Below, in pieces: positions 9,487-17,754 of a stretch of DNA of 39,787 nucleotides. Location of the stretch: positions 1-39,787 of the forward strand of contig DYKH01000013.1 of assembly GCA_020722685.1 (NCBI GenBank), read 5' to 3'. The stretch is from Caldithrix sp. GTDB taxonomy: Bacteria; KSB1; UBA2214; DYKH01. A program made the translations under genes and the position numbers. The notes beneath the pieces were generated by a model, which saw only the letters and a program-made list of their open reading frames with translations, was not told where the DNA came from and did not search any database. The stretch's first letter is position 1. Each line of letters opens with the position of its first letter.

Positions 9487-9777
9487 CTAAAGCGTAAGGA
9501 TCTGGCTTGACCAAAAGGCGCCGCAGGCTTTGCAGCGACTCAGCTTGGTTACCGAATTCTTAGATGCGGTTTCCTGAAAGTAGAGAAAATTGTAAGTGAT
9601 CACCGGGTCATAATTCTCACGAAGCTCGCTGGATTTATCAGTAGGCTCGCAACCGCCGAGGGCGTTGCAAGGTGGAAAACGCCTCGTGCAAAGCCCGTAA
9701 TGAACGCCGTGGGAGAGAATCTTAGCCTGTTGGTGGCACCAGAGCAAATAGCCCTGAACACAGCTTCCAATGAACAA
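9487..9777 (-). CDS. Doubtful cysteine-rich ORF in the rpe-cspA gap
   Basis: A 96-codon frame opening at TTG 9777. Its second half reads like protein (ENYDPVITYNFLYFQE, then LSRCKACGAFWSS, a CxxCG zinc-knuckle-like motif), with further cysteines earlier (GLCTRRFPPCNALGGC). I do not recognise a family. There is no ribosome-binding site or ATG, so this may be a decayed gene or a chance frame. The rest of the 9459-9929 gap shows nothing else I can support. Confidence 0.22.
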   Translation of the reverse strand: MFIGSCVQGYLLWCHQQAKILSHGVHYGLCTRRFPPCNALGGCEPTDKSSELRENYDPVITYNFLYFQETASKNSVTKLSRCKACGAFWSSQILTL

Positions 9778-9929
9778 TCGCCGTTAAAGCCTTAAGGACT
9801 GGCAGAGGACCTGTGGCATCTGCTGCAGGAGCGAAGAAAAAACATTGCGTGCATCGCGTGCTCTGCGTGAAAAGCTTGCTCCCATGGTCGCACACCCGGT
9901 GATTGGTTCAAAAAAAACTCAAATAACGC

Positions 9930-9960
9930 TTGACTAACTTTTGACTTGTTGTTATATTTA
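9930..9960 (+). promoter_or_regulatory. Promoter of cspA
   Basis: TTGACT (9930-9935) and TATATTTA (9953-9960), with 20 nt between the TTG and the TA, i.e. 17 nt between the hexamers TTGACT and TATATT. This is close to consensus and matches the pattern seen before five other genes here. It implies a 5' leader of roughly 100 nt before cspA. Confidence 0.7.
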
Positions 9961-10065
9961 TCTGGATTTGCAGAATGGCGATTTGGGACGGGAGTTAACG
10001 AATTCTCAATTTGGGCTGCAAATCTGGGAGGTCAATCAAAGTAACAGGCAGGAGGTCGGCGCAGC

Positions 10066-10266
10066 ATGCCAAAGGGCAGAGTCAAGTGGTTCAATGAGAA
10101 CAAGGGCTTCGGTTTCATTGAACAAGAGGATGGCGAGGATGTTTTTGTGCATTATTCTGTGATTGAGATGGACGGCTTTAAAACTCTCGCCGAAGGATCT
10201 GAGGTTGAGTTTGAGGCCGTCTCAGGAGAGAAGGGACTACAGGCAACCAGAGTCGTTAAGCGATAG
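10066..10266 (+). CDS. Cold-shock domain protein, CspA family
   Basis: A 66-residue single cold-shock domain that binds single-stranded nucleic acid as an RNA chaperone. Both RNA-binding motifs are present: [17 protein letters not shown] (RNP1, KGFGFI) and DVFVHYSVI (RNP2, VFVHY). AGGAGG at 10050-10055 precedes ATG 10066. The gene has its own promoter about 105 bp upstream and a terminator 50 bp downstream, so it is probably monocistronic. The long leader would allow RNA-level control, as known for other csp genes, but I did not fold it. Confidence 0.95.
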   Translation: MPKGRVKWFNENKGFGFIEQEDGEDVFVHYSVIEMDGFKTLAEGSEVEFEAVSGEKGLQATRVVKR

Positions 10267-10315
10267 TTAGCCTTAACAAACATTCTCGTGAGGAACTCGA
10301 TTGTTCCAGACGCGA

Positions 10316-10342
10316 CCCCACATGTTGCTGTGTGGGGTTTTT
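10316..10342 (+). terminator. Rho-independent terminator after cspA
   Basis: A perfect 7-bp stem CCCCACA/TGTGGGG (10316-10322 with 10331-10337), an 8-nt loop, then TTTTT at 10338-10342. Confidence 0.85.
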
Positions 10343-10412
10343 ATTTGTAACTCTGTTTTCGAATTGCCGTAAGATGGAGCGAATTTTTCCGGCATAACCA
10401 GAAGGGTAATGA

Positions 10413-10853
10413 ATGGATAAGAAGTTTACCAAACGGGATATCGAAAAGATCGCCAAGACCTTGGGCGTAGAGCCAAAGTTCAAAGGAAATAATTATCGCT
10501 TTGTAGTCGAAAATGAAGAGACCCAGCAGCACATCTCCTTAGAGATTTATCCGGACCTGAGAATAGGGGAAAAGAACGGCAGCTTGGTTTCCGTGTACAC
10601 TCCTTACTCACATCTGCAATTGCATTTTTGCAGCGGCTATGTGGTGAGCGAGATGTTGGGTGAAGTGACCTTTGTGGCGGAGTGCGGAAATAGGCTTTCC
10701 GGTTTGATCGTCGAAAAAGAAGGCGGCTGCTCGCTATATGCCAATGTGGACAGTAGCCTGCTTTCCGGGGATTTCACCAAACTCGGGCCGGAAGTGATGC
10801 TGTCCGGCGTCGCCTTGTCATTGGTGGAACATATCTTGCCTGAACAGGCGTAG
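10413..10853 (+). CDS. Uncharacterised protein, 146 residues
   Basis: I do not recognise this protein. It begins MDKKFTKRDIEKIAKTLGVE and continues with alternating strands (HISLEIYPDLRIG, VVSEMLGEVTFVAECG) and a small conserved-looking C-terminal helix (VALSLVEHILPE). It has no signal peptide, membrane helix or metal motif, so it is likely a soluble cytoplasmic alpha/beta protein. Codon use matches its neighbours and the frame is free of stops. AAGGG about 7 nt before ATG 10413 supports the start. It lies between the cspA terminator and xerD, with 36 bp to the latter. Confidence 0.7.
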   Translation: MDKKFTKRDIEKIAKTLGVEPKFKGNNYRFVVENEETQQHISLEIYPDLRIGEKNGSLVSVYTPYSHLQLHFCSGYVVSEMLGEVTFVAECGNRLSGLIVEKEGGCSLYANVDSSLLSGDFTKLGPEVMLSGVALSLVEHILPEQA

Positions 10854-10889
10854 CGGCTCACCCTTTTCCCCGAATACGTTCAATAGGAA

Positions 10890-11837
10890 GTGAGTCAATT
10901 TCCTGCTTCTTTCGATCAGCTTCGCCAAATGAACCTTCATGATCACCTGCATAGTTTCATCGATTATCTGCGGATCGAGCGGCGCGTTGCCAAGAACACG
11001 GCCGAAGCTTATGAGCGAGACCTGCTGCGATATGTCGGCTATCTCAAAGATCACTCCATCCAACAACCCTCGCAAGTGGACCACAAAGATGTCAGCGCGT
11101 TCATTCAATACCTACACGATCTTTTCCTTTGCTCTGCTTCCATCTCCCGAAATCTATCCGCTATTCGCGCATTCCATCGTTTCTTGATAAATGATGAATT
11201 GGCCGACTCGGATCCCACAGCGAATCTTTCAGTGCCAAAGCCTTGGATGAAGCTGCCGGAAGTTTTGACCCAAACGGAAGTTGAACAGCTATTAGAGCAG
11301 CCGGACCTCAGAACGGATTTGGGACTTCGGGATCGGGCCATGCTGGAATTCCTTTATGCCACCGGCGTGCGCGTCTCCGAACTCATCGGGATTCGTCTCC
11401 CGGATGTGTACTGGAATGAAGAGTTCGTGCGGGTTTTCGGCAAAGGCGGCAAGGAACGATTGGTTCCCATCGGCAAAACAGCGCTTTTCTGGATTGGTAA
11501 ATATGAACAGCAATCGCGCCGACGACTGGCGAGTCTGGAACTGTCCAAGGATATTCTGTTTCTTAGCCAACGGGGCAAAAAGATGACCCGGCAAAACGTT
11601 TGGCTTTTTATCAAGAAATACGCGCTGGAAGCCGGCATCAAAAAGTTCCTCAGTCCGCACACTATCCGGCATTCTTTCGCCACGCATCTCATCGAAGGAG
11701 GCGCAGATTTGCGGGCGGTGCAGGAGATGTTGGGACATGCGGATATTTCGACTACTCAGATCTACACGCATTTGGATCGGGAATACCTGAAAGAGGTGCA
11801 CCGGAAATTCCATCCGCTCGAGAAACGGACGCTATGA
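10890..11837 (+). CDS. xerD: Tyrosine recombinase XerD (or XerC)
   Basis: Xer recombinases resolve chromosome dimers at dif with FtsK. The 315-residue protein has an N-terminal SAM-like DNA-binding domain (IDYLRIERRVAKNTAEAYERD) and a catalytic domain with all six expected residues: Arg 161 (ATGVRVSEL), a lysine in FGKGGKER, His 257 and Arg 260 (PHTIRHSF), His 283 (LGHADISTTQ) and the nucleophile Tyr 292 (IYTH). The stretch HLIEGGADLRAVQEMLGHAD favours XerD over XerC. The start is uncertain: GTG 10890 has its AGGAA immediately adjacent, while ATG 10929 has none. The stop overlaps birA (ATGA). Confidence 0.92.
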   Translation: MSQFPASFDQLRQMNLHDHLHSFIDYLRIERRVAKNTAEAYERDLLRYVGYLKDHSIQQPSQVDHKDVSAFIQYLHDLFLCSASISRNLSAIRAFHRFLINDELADSDPTANLSVPKPWMKLPEVLTQTEVEQLLEQPDLRTDLGLRDRAMLEFLYATGVRVSELIGIRLPDVYWNEEFVRVFGKGGKERLVPIGKTALFWIGKYEQQSRRRLASLELSKDILFLSQRGKKMTRQNVWLFIKKYALEAGIKKFLSPHTIRHSFATHLIEGGADLRAVQEMLGHADISTTQIYTHLDREYLKEVHRKFHPLEKRTL

Positions 11838-12601
11838 ATCCCATCGGTCGGAAAATATACTATTATGATTGTGTGGGATCAACCAATGATGTGCTGAAAG
11901 AGTATGCTCGCCGGGGCGAACCGGAGGGGACGGTCATTGTCGCCAAAGAGCAAACACAGGGGCGAGGGCGAAGAGGCAAATCATGGCAGTCGCAAAGGGA
12001 CTTGGGTCTGTACTTTTCTGTTTTGCTCAAGCCCCGGATCGATCCTGCGAAATTGGGCTGGATTTCGCTCTATGCCGCCGTCGCGGTTGGCAAAGCGATA
12101 GGAAAGACCACTGGGATGAAGGCAACCCTCAAATGGCCCAACGACATTCTGCTCGCTGAGAAAAAAGTGGGCGGCATTCTGGTTGAGGCTCACACAGCGG
12201 CTTTGGCAGTGAACGATGTCATCGTCGGAATTGGCATCAACGTGTCGCATCCCGATGAGGCCTTTCCGGCAGAACTGCGGGCAAGGGCGTGCTCGTTGTT
12301 GAGTTGTACGGGGAAAGCGATCAGCAAGCAAGATTTGCTTCAGGCAATACTCGTCGAGCTCAATGCTCTTTATGATCATCCAAACGAGGATTTCTGGACA
12401 CAGAAGGTCAAGGAAAAATGGATGGCTCTCTGCGGTCATTGGGGAAACCAGGTTTGCATCGAAAATGGCCAGATCACCTTAACGGGCCGTTTCTTGGGAG
12501 TGAATGAGTTCGGTCATGCCGTTATCCAAACTGAAAACGGCGAACGCCGCATGGTTCAGGCGGGAGATGTCTCTTTGAGAAAGGAAGAAGAATGTTGTTA
12601 G
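11834..12601 (+). CDS. birA: Biotin--[acetyl-CoA-carboxylase] ligase (BirA, no HTH)
   Basis: BirA attaches biotin to the carboxyl carrier protein. The 255 residues contain the catalytic domain only: YYYDCVGSTNDVLKEYA, the biotinyl-AMP loop QTQGRGRRGKSWQS, KWPNDILLAEKKVGGIL and GIGINVSHP, plus a C-terminal SH3-like domain. The N-terminal DNA-binding domain of the E. coli repressor is absent, so this is a monofunctional (class I) ligase. The open frame extends upstream inside xerD, but ATG 11834, overlapping the xerD stop, is the sensible start. The 3' end overlaps coaX by 10 bp. Confidence 0.95.
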   Translation: MNPIGRKIYYYDCVGSTNDVLKEYARRGEPEGTVIVAKEQTQGRGRRGKSWQSQRDLGLYFSVLLKPRIDPAKLGWISLYAAVAVGKAIGKTTGMKATLKWPNDILLAEKKVGGILVEAHTAALAVNDVIVGIGINVSHPDEAFPAELRARACSLLSCTGKAISKQDLLQAILVELNALYDHPNEDFWTQKVKEKWMALCGHWGNQVCIENGQITLTGRFLGVNEFGHAVIQTENGERRMVQAGDVSLRKEEECC

Positions 12602-13362
12602 CTATCGACATTGGCAATACGCAAATCGCTGCCGGCGTGTTCAAAGAGAAGGAATTGGTCGCCCACTGGCGGCTCTCCAGCACGCGAGAGAGAACCGAGG
12701 ACGAGACCTGGATTCTGATGCACTCCATTTGTCAGGCGCACGGCTTCGAGCTGGGCGATGCCAAAGGCGTCGTCATCTCATCCGTAGTGCCGGACATGAT
12801 CCCCACCTTTGAAAAAATGGCTACTAAATATTTAAGCACCGAGCCTGTCATCGTTCGCCACGATTTGGATTTGGGGATCAAAATTCTCTACGAGAATCCG
12901 GCCAGCGTTGGCGCGGATCGATTGTGCAACGCCGTCGGCGGGTATGAGAAATACGGTGGACCGTTGATCGTGGTAGATCTCGGCACTGCAACAACCTTTG
13001 ATGTCATTTCGCGCCACGCCGAATATCTCGGCGGCATCATCGCTCCGGGGATCGAGACCTCTGCTTTTGTCCTGCATCAACGAGCGGCCAAGCTGCCGCG
13101 CGTGGAGCTGCGCTTCCCAGAAAAGATCATCGGCACCTCCACGGAAACGAGCATGCAATCCGGTCTCATGTTCGGCGCCGTGGAAATGATCGACGGCTTT
13201 GTTCACCGGATCAACGAGGAATTAGGCGAAAAGGCGACGACGATTGCCACCGGCGGGCTGTCCCGCTTGATTTTGAACAAGCTCACCAGCGTGGATGCTT
13301 TGGAGCCGTTCTTGACGCTGGAGGGGATGCTGATTATCTATGAGAAGATCAGAAGGCGATGA
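12592..13362 (+). CDS. coaX: Type III pantothenate kinase
   Basis: CoaX phosphorylates pantothenate, the first step of coenzyme A synthesis, and is a member of the ASKHA fold. The 256 residues show the phosphate-binding MLLAIDIGNTQIAAGVF, the pantothenate-side GADRLCNAVGGYEKYG, VVDLGTATTFDVI and a C-terminal TIATGGLSRLI. It overlaps birA by 10 bp; birA-coaX linkage is common in several phyla. No plus-strand gene follows, so it ends the xerD-birA-coaX unit. Confidence 0.96.
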   Translation: MLLAIDIGNTQIAAGVFKEKELVAHWRLSSTRERTEDETWILMHSICQAHGFELGDAKGVVISSVVPDMIPTFEKMATKYLSTEPVIVRHDLDLGIKILYENPASVGADRLCNAVGGYEKYGGPLIVVDLGTATTFDVISRHAEYLGGIIAPGIETSAFVLHQRAAKLPRVELRFPEKIIGTSTETSMQSGLMFGAVEMIDGFVHRINEELGEKATTIATGGLSRLILNKLTSVDALEPFLTLEGMLIIYEKIRRR

Positions 13363-13403
13363 GTCTCGGCAAGCGATTCCGGCAAAGGGCGCCTGCAAAT
13401 TGT

Positions 13404-13721
13404 TCATTGAATGGTAAGCCCATCTTGTTGAATGCCCTCTACAAGCTGCAAGGCCTGAATCCTTTCTTCCCTTAGCATTGTGGTTGAAGAAATCCTTGCA
13501 GAGTGAAACACATCGTTTTTTACATTGAGGGGAGAAATTGAGCGGTTGATTTTGTCTCTGAATCTCCAATCGATCTCGCAGTCGAAGAGGATCATTAAAT
13601 CGATGTCCGAATCCGAGGTAAACTCCCCTCTCGCTCGTGAGCCAAACAGTCTGATGCTCGCCGCCTCATTTCCATATCTATTTCGAAGCAACTCGACCAA
13701 CTTCGACAGCCTTCTGTTCAT
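13404..13721 (-). CDS. MNT-type nucleotidyltransferase, N-terminus frameshifted
   Basis: A 105-residue minimal nucleotidyltransferase with the signature LFGSRARGEFTSDSDIDLMI (GSxxRG and the paired Asp of DxD). Proteins like this usually pair with HEPN toxins, often modifying them as antitoxins. No HEPN gene lies beside it. The ORF starts at ATG 13721 without a good ribosome-binding site. A better start is ATG 13749, preceded by GGGAGG, encoding MGPLKILSLNEQKAVE; that frame joins LVELLRNRYGNEA if one base in 13701-13704 is removed. The gene may therefore carry a one-base insertion near its 5' end. Confidence 0.75.
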   Translation of the reverse strand: MNRRLSKLVELLRNRYGNEAASIRLFGSRARGEFTSDSDIDLMILFDCEIDWRFRDKINRSISPLNVKNDVFHSARISSTTMLREERIQALQLVEGIQQDGLTIQ

Positions 13722-13856
13722 TTAGCGATAATATTTTCAACGGCCCCATAGTTTCCTCCCATTCGACCTTAATCTGGCTCAAAGATCCCGGAAATAATCA
13801 CGCATAGGTGCACACTAAAGTGTCTGGTTGTTCTATTTCGGCATCGCAGACTTGTC

Positions 13857-13889
13857 CAAATTAAAATGGGTGAAACCTCATTTCACCCA
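13857..13889 (-). terminator. Terminator after the zinc-finger gene
   Basis: A perfect 9-bp stem, TGGGTGAAA/TTTCACCCA (13867-13875 with 13881-13889), 5-nt loop. On the minus strand it is followed by ATTTTAATTT. It lies about 70 bp downstream of the minus-strand gene ending at 13962. The rest of 13750-13961 holds nothing I recognise. Confidence 0.6.
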
Positions 13890-13961
13890 ATCGTGGTCGG
13901 TTTATTTTGGCGTGTTACTGGATGATTTTATCAACTCCGCACGCCTCCTACTTTTTTTTCG

Positions 13962-14186
13962 CTAAGCCATCACATTTAGAAGCTTCACCAACCGCTCATG
14001 AATTTGGCGCGGCACTTCCTTTTCATCAAGACAGCGAAACAGATTAACAGTGTTTCGCATCGACTTGATTTGCTGCTGACAAGCATCACACTTACGCAGA
14101 TGCTTTTTGATGACAGCGCAAACTTCGGAATCGATGTTTTCGGCCAAGTCATCGCAGATTTGTTTAAGAACTTGTTCGCAATCCAT
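13962..14186 (-). CDS. Small zinc-finger (anti-sigma-like) protein
   Basis: 74 residues from ATG 14186, which has AAGGT about 7 nt upstream; an earlier ATG would add six residues. The pattern C-x(n)-H-L-R-K-C-D-A-C (HLRKCDAC) is the zinc site of the anti-sigma ZAS/zf-HC2 type, in which His and two Cys bind Zn and an N-terminal Cys (MDCEQVLK) completes the site. Such domains hold ECF sigma factors inactive. No sigma factor gene is adjacent and there is no membrane helix, so the partner is unknown and a general zinc-finger role is possible. Nothing recognisable was found in the 14205-14465 gap. Confidence 0.6.
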   Translation of the reverse strand: MDCEQVLKQICDDLAENIDSEVCAVIKKHLRKCDACQQQIKSMRNTVNLFRCLDEKEVPRQIHERLVKLLNVMA

Positions 14187-14465
14187 AAAGACCTTAACAA
14201 GCACTATTCACTTGCTGGTAAGAAATTCTATGCGCTGAAGTCGCGTACAGTTGCTTGAGCGCGAATCAGATTAGCGATATTTCGCGAAAAATGCAAACAC
14301 AATCTCCCGATCATCCAACCGTCAAATATTGCGGGTTTTTAATTCGAAGGGCGCCTGGCTCTTCGGCATCTTCATCCGGCGCGTCACCCTTTTAGATGAT
14401 TATCCTCCTCGCAGGATTCAGGACGGTACAACAATGGCTTTGCTCATAGCGAATAAGAGAAATCA

Positions 14466-16700
14466 TCATCGCCAGGGCGAAGGGATCTTAAAGCGGGTGC
14501 CGACAAATGCAAATCCCTTTTGCGAGGTATTGCCGGAGAAATTGGCGCCGGCTCCGATCTGCAAATAGCTCCACAGGATCACGCTTAGTCCGGCCCCCAC
14601 GTCGATGGAAAGATTGTCGCTGCTGGAGGTAATATTCCCGACCAGAAAGGAAAGGTCGAAAGCGATGAATCTCTTGTCGTACCAGGGCTGATACGTCATG
14701 CCGATTCCAACCGAGCGGAAAATTTCCGTGGTTGCATTCCCGCTGCCAAAGGGAATTTTAAATAAAATGAAGGAGGTCGAGCCGTGGAAGGCCTCGGACC
14801 AATGGCGTTTGATGTAGAATTGCTCCGAAACCCTATTTTGACCGCCAGGATTCTTCAGTGTAATTTCGATGCGATCCCCGGATCGTGCTCGCTCACGCAC
14901 CCGCCATTGCCAGATAATGACGTCGGGTCCATTCGTTATGGTCATCATTTTCTTATCAAAAGCCTCGGCGCGGATGGTGCTGGAGGAATCCATCAGCACG
15001 CCGCTGATTTCTATCTTTTGGTCTCCCAGTTCCGGACGCACCCTATCACTATGAATTTTTACCGTGATCCCGGCATCCGTCTCGATGGCATATGCCGAAC
15101 TATTTCCTTGCCAAAGACGTTCGGACGGCAATGACCCGATCTTGGGGATGTCGATGCCCACGTACTCATTGAACGGCTGCCACGGCTGGACGGTAATGCT
15201 ATAGTCATCAAAGCGGAACGGTACGCCTTCCAAGCGAACCTCCAAAGGATACGTCCCCGGGCTCACGTCTACGCCGCCAATGGCCATGACTCTGATCAAA
15301 TCGCCACGGTTCTCCAAGACCCTAAAGCTAACCGCAGGATCGTCCAAAGCCAAGACTGCATTGGTGAGGTTCTTGCCTTTGATCACCAAATTCAAGGTGT
15401 CCACCGGATGCAGAATTCGGTTGGTAGAAAGATATGTGAGCGTCGGTGCCGGTTTACAGTTCAGCGTTCCTTTCCATCTGGGTGGCAAGTCGATTTCATT
15501 GATAAGAAACGTGCGTTGATTCAGGATTGATTGCGAAGCATCGTCCGGTATTCTTAGCATCGCCTCGCATGTGCTATCGTCAATCACTTGCGTCACTGGG
15601 AATTTGTCGTTTTCGATGCTCACTTCATAGGCTTTTCTCTTGGAGAAACGCAAATCGTATTGCGTGTCCACGCCAATAATCACTCGTACCTTTTTTCCGA
15701 TAAAGATGGAACCGCCCTCTACCGATTTAATCCGCGCGAAAGCCAGCGGCTTGGCGCGAACGGTAAAATAGCCGCTGGTATCCGCCTGACCGTCCGGATT
15801 GGTTATTACCAGCCGATAACTCTTGCTGGTTTCGCTGACGGGAATGTTGAGGTAGGCGTCCACCTGACTGGATGAGATGAATCGGGCTTTGGCGGTTCCC
15901 ACCTTCGGATGCAAGGAAACTTGCAAGTGGTTATAGAAGCCTTCGCCGAATACTTGCACTTTCTTCTCGGTGCCGTCGGCGACAAAGCTGGGGATGTCGC
16001 TGAGGATCATCGGCGGGCGGCTACTGATTAGAAAGATGCGGCCAAAGCCTTCCATGGCGAAATTGTTTTTGATCCGAAAAGGCTTAGTACCAATCTCGAT
16101 ATCCTTGCCATCGATCTCGATGCCCAGCCGCAGGCTGTCAGGAGGAAAATCCATTCTCCAGCTTGGATCGCTCAGCACTTTGATTTTGGATTCCTCGAAC
16201 TCGATGGAGCTTTCCCGAAATAAACCGCTGCCCTTTAACAACAGGCTGGCGATGGTTTTGCCGGAACCGGAAAGCTGCACAGTGTCCTTGCGCGCCTTAC
16301 CCAATTGTCGAATGACGGTTTCCGAGACAACTGGGACGCGAGCGTAGCGAACGTCCAATACCATGGATAATTTCTTTTGGCCTTGTGGGCTGAGCACGAC
16401 CATTTCATAGCGGCCAAAGTCAAAGAAGCCCGAATCTACCACAAAACGACAGGACAGCTCGTGAAGCCCGACCGAATCAATCCGGCTGATAAACAATCGA
16501 GTTTGCTTCTTGATGAACAGGATGGTGTCGGCGTTGCTAAAACTGGCGTCCAAAGAATAAACGGATCGCTCGTATACCGAGGGTACAGCCGTGTTCGTCA
16601 CCGCTAATGGATTGAGAGTCACCTGTCCAATTTGCGCTGTAAGTGGTACGGCTGCAATGAGGAATATCATGGCGATCAATAAGTTGCGTTTTTCAATCAT
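14466..16700 (-). CDS. Large secreted protein with IPT/TIG-like repeats
   Basis: 744 residues from ATG 16700, which has GGGAG 8 nt upstream. A signal peptide (KRNLLIAMIFLIAAVPLTAQ) is followed by several beta-sandwich-like units. Their edges read like IPT/TIG domains: VFGEGFYNHLQVSLHP ... VDAYLNIPVSETSKSYRLVI then TNPDGQADTSGYF, and later VIKGKNLTNAVLALDD and LKNPGGQNRVSEQF. The last 110 or so residues (FRSVGIGMTYQPWYDKRFIA ... LQIGAGANFSG ... FAFVGTRF) have the alternating pattern of an outer-membrane barrel or autotransporter-like anchor. I infer a surface-exposed or periplasmic protein; I cannot name a family. It follows the GTPase gene by 34 bp. Confidence 0.75.
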   Translation of the reverse strand: MIEKRNLLIAMIFLIAAVPLTAQIGQVTLNPLAVTNTAVPSVYERSVYSLDASFSNADTILFIKKQTRLFISRIDSVGLHELSCRFVVDSGFFDFGRYEMVVLSPQGQKKLSMVLDVRYARVPVVSETVIRQLGKARKDTVQLSGSGKTIASLLLKGSGLFRESSIEFEESKIKVLSDPSWRMDFPPDSLRLGIEIDGKDIEIGTKPFRIKNNFAMEGFGRIFLISSRPPMILSDIPSFVADGTEKKVQVFGEGFYNHLQVSLHPKVGTAKARFISSSQVDAYLNIPVSETSKSYRLVITNPDGQADTSGYFTVRAKPLAFARIKSVEGGSIFIGKKVRVIIGVDTQYDLRFSKRKAYEVSIENDKFPVTQVIDDSTCEAMLRIPDDASQSILNQRTFLINEIDLPPRWKGTLNCKPAPTLTYLSTNRILHPVDTLNLVIKGKNLTNAVLALDDPAVSFRVLENRGDLIRVMAIGGVDVSPGTYPLEVRLEGVPFRFDDYSITVQPWQPFNEYVGIDIPKIGSLPSERLWQGNSSAYAIETDAGITVKIHSDRVRPELGDQKIEISGVLMDSSSTIRAEAFDKKMMTITNGPDVIIWQWRVRERARSGDRIEITLKNPGGQNRVSEQFYIKRHWSEAFHGSTSFILFKIPFGSGNATTEIFRSVGIGMTYQPWYDKRFIAFDLSFLVGNITSSSDNLSIDVGAGLSVILWSYLQIGAGANFSGNTSQKGFAFVGTRFKIPSPWR

Positions 16701-16734
16701 GATCAAAGCTCCCATCTGCAAAGATGTCTTTCAC

Positions 16735-17718
16735 TCAAATGTGCAATTCAATAATGTCTTTGTCCTGTAGAATGTGATCCCGGTTCACGCGCTGGCCCTC
16801 AAACTTGCCGTGTCCCCAGATGCGAGCGAATTTGAGATGTTCGGCAAAATCGTGGTGCACCGCATTGGCAAACTCCAAAACGGTGCAGTTGTTCCGCAGA
16901 ATGAACGGCCGGGTCATATCGGCCTCTTTGCCGGGCGGTCTGGAATAGACGCGGAGAATCTCCAACGCGCGGAAGATTTCCGTCCTTAGCAGCTCGAGAT
17001 TCTCACCCGTCACTGCCGACACGGCGCTCAGACCGAATTTGCCAAAATAGAGGTCCTTGATGACCTGCCAATTTTCTTTGGCTCCCGGCAAATCCAGTTT
17101 GGCGCCGACCAACCAAGCACGTTTTTCCGCCACGCTCGCCCAATAGTCCTCTTTGGGTTGATAATCCACCAGTTTTATTTTGGCATCTTCGAGGACAGTA
17201 AGAGTATCCTCGATTTCATCCAAGAGCGTCGCGCTGGAAAGATCGACGACCAAGAGCAGCAAATCCGACGAGCGGATGATGTTGGGCACCCAAAACTCGG
17301 TGTGTTGGCTGCATACCGGCGGCAAATCCACTAACTGGATTTGGATGTCTTCGTAACGCATCATCGCCGGATGCGGCGTGCGCGTGGTGAAAGGATACGG
17401 TGCCACTTCGATGGAAGCGCCCGTCAGCGCGGCAACCAACTGCGATTTGCCGCTGTTGGCAGGACCGGCAAGGGCGACTTGACCGGCGCCTTCCTTCTCC
17501 ACTTTCATGCTAAAGCCTTTTTTACGGCTGGCCCTTTGCGCTTCGTCCCGCACCGCGGCGATGCGGCGCTTCAAGTCCGCCTGCATCTTTTCCGTCCCTT
17601 TGTGCTTGGGGATGGCCGCAAGCATGTTCTTGAGCGCTTCCAACCGTTCCTGCGGCGTGGCAGCTTTGCGCAGCTCCGCTTCCGCGCGGATGTAATCGGG
17701 GGTTAGATTGGCCGGCAT
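16735..17718 (-). CDS. DRG/Obg-like GTPase with TGS domain
   Basis: 327 residues: a basic coiled-coil N-terminus (about 1-70), a G domain with Walker A GPANSGKS (85-92), switch I ...YPFTTRTPHP and G3 DLPP (131-134), and a C-terminal TGS domain (about 260-327, ending LQDKDIIELHI). This order is that of DRG-type GTPases, which act with ribosomes or RNA. The G4 motif, normally N/T-K-x-D, reads AKLD (206-209), which could weaken guanine selectivity. A Shine-Dalgarno is not evident before ATG 17718. The TIG-like gene lies 34 bp downstream, probably in the same transcript. Confidence 0.87.
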   Translation of the reverse strand: MPANLTPDYIRAEAELRKAATPQERLEALKNMLAAIPKHKGTEKMQADLKRRIAAVRDEAQRASRKKGFSMKVEKEGAGQVALAGPANSGKSQLVAALTGASIEVAPYPFTTRTPHPAMMRYEDIQIQLVDLPPVCSQHTEFWVPNIIRSSDLLLLVVDLSSATLLDEIEDTLTVLEDAKIKLVDYQPKEDYWASVAEKRAWLVGAKLDLPGAKENWQVIKDLYFGKFGLSAVSAVTGENLELLRTEIFRALEILRVYSRPPGKEADMTRPFILRNNCTVLEFANAVHHDFAEHLKFARIWGHGKFEGQRVNRDHILQDKDIIELHI

Positions 17719-17754
17719 GAGTAGGAATATGCAAAATGGGCAGAGATGGACTTG

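Noticed and set aside
9459..9929. Possible RNA gene or riboswitch in the rpe-cspA gap
   Set aside because: No cloverleaf, conserved riboswitch core or terminator was seen.
16235..17718. Plus-strand frames opposite the TIG-like and GTPase genes
   Set aside because: Shadows of minus-strand genes; no domain text.
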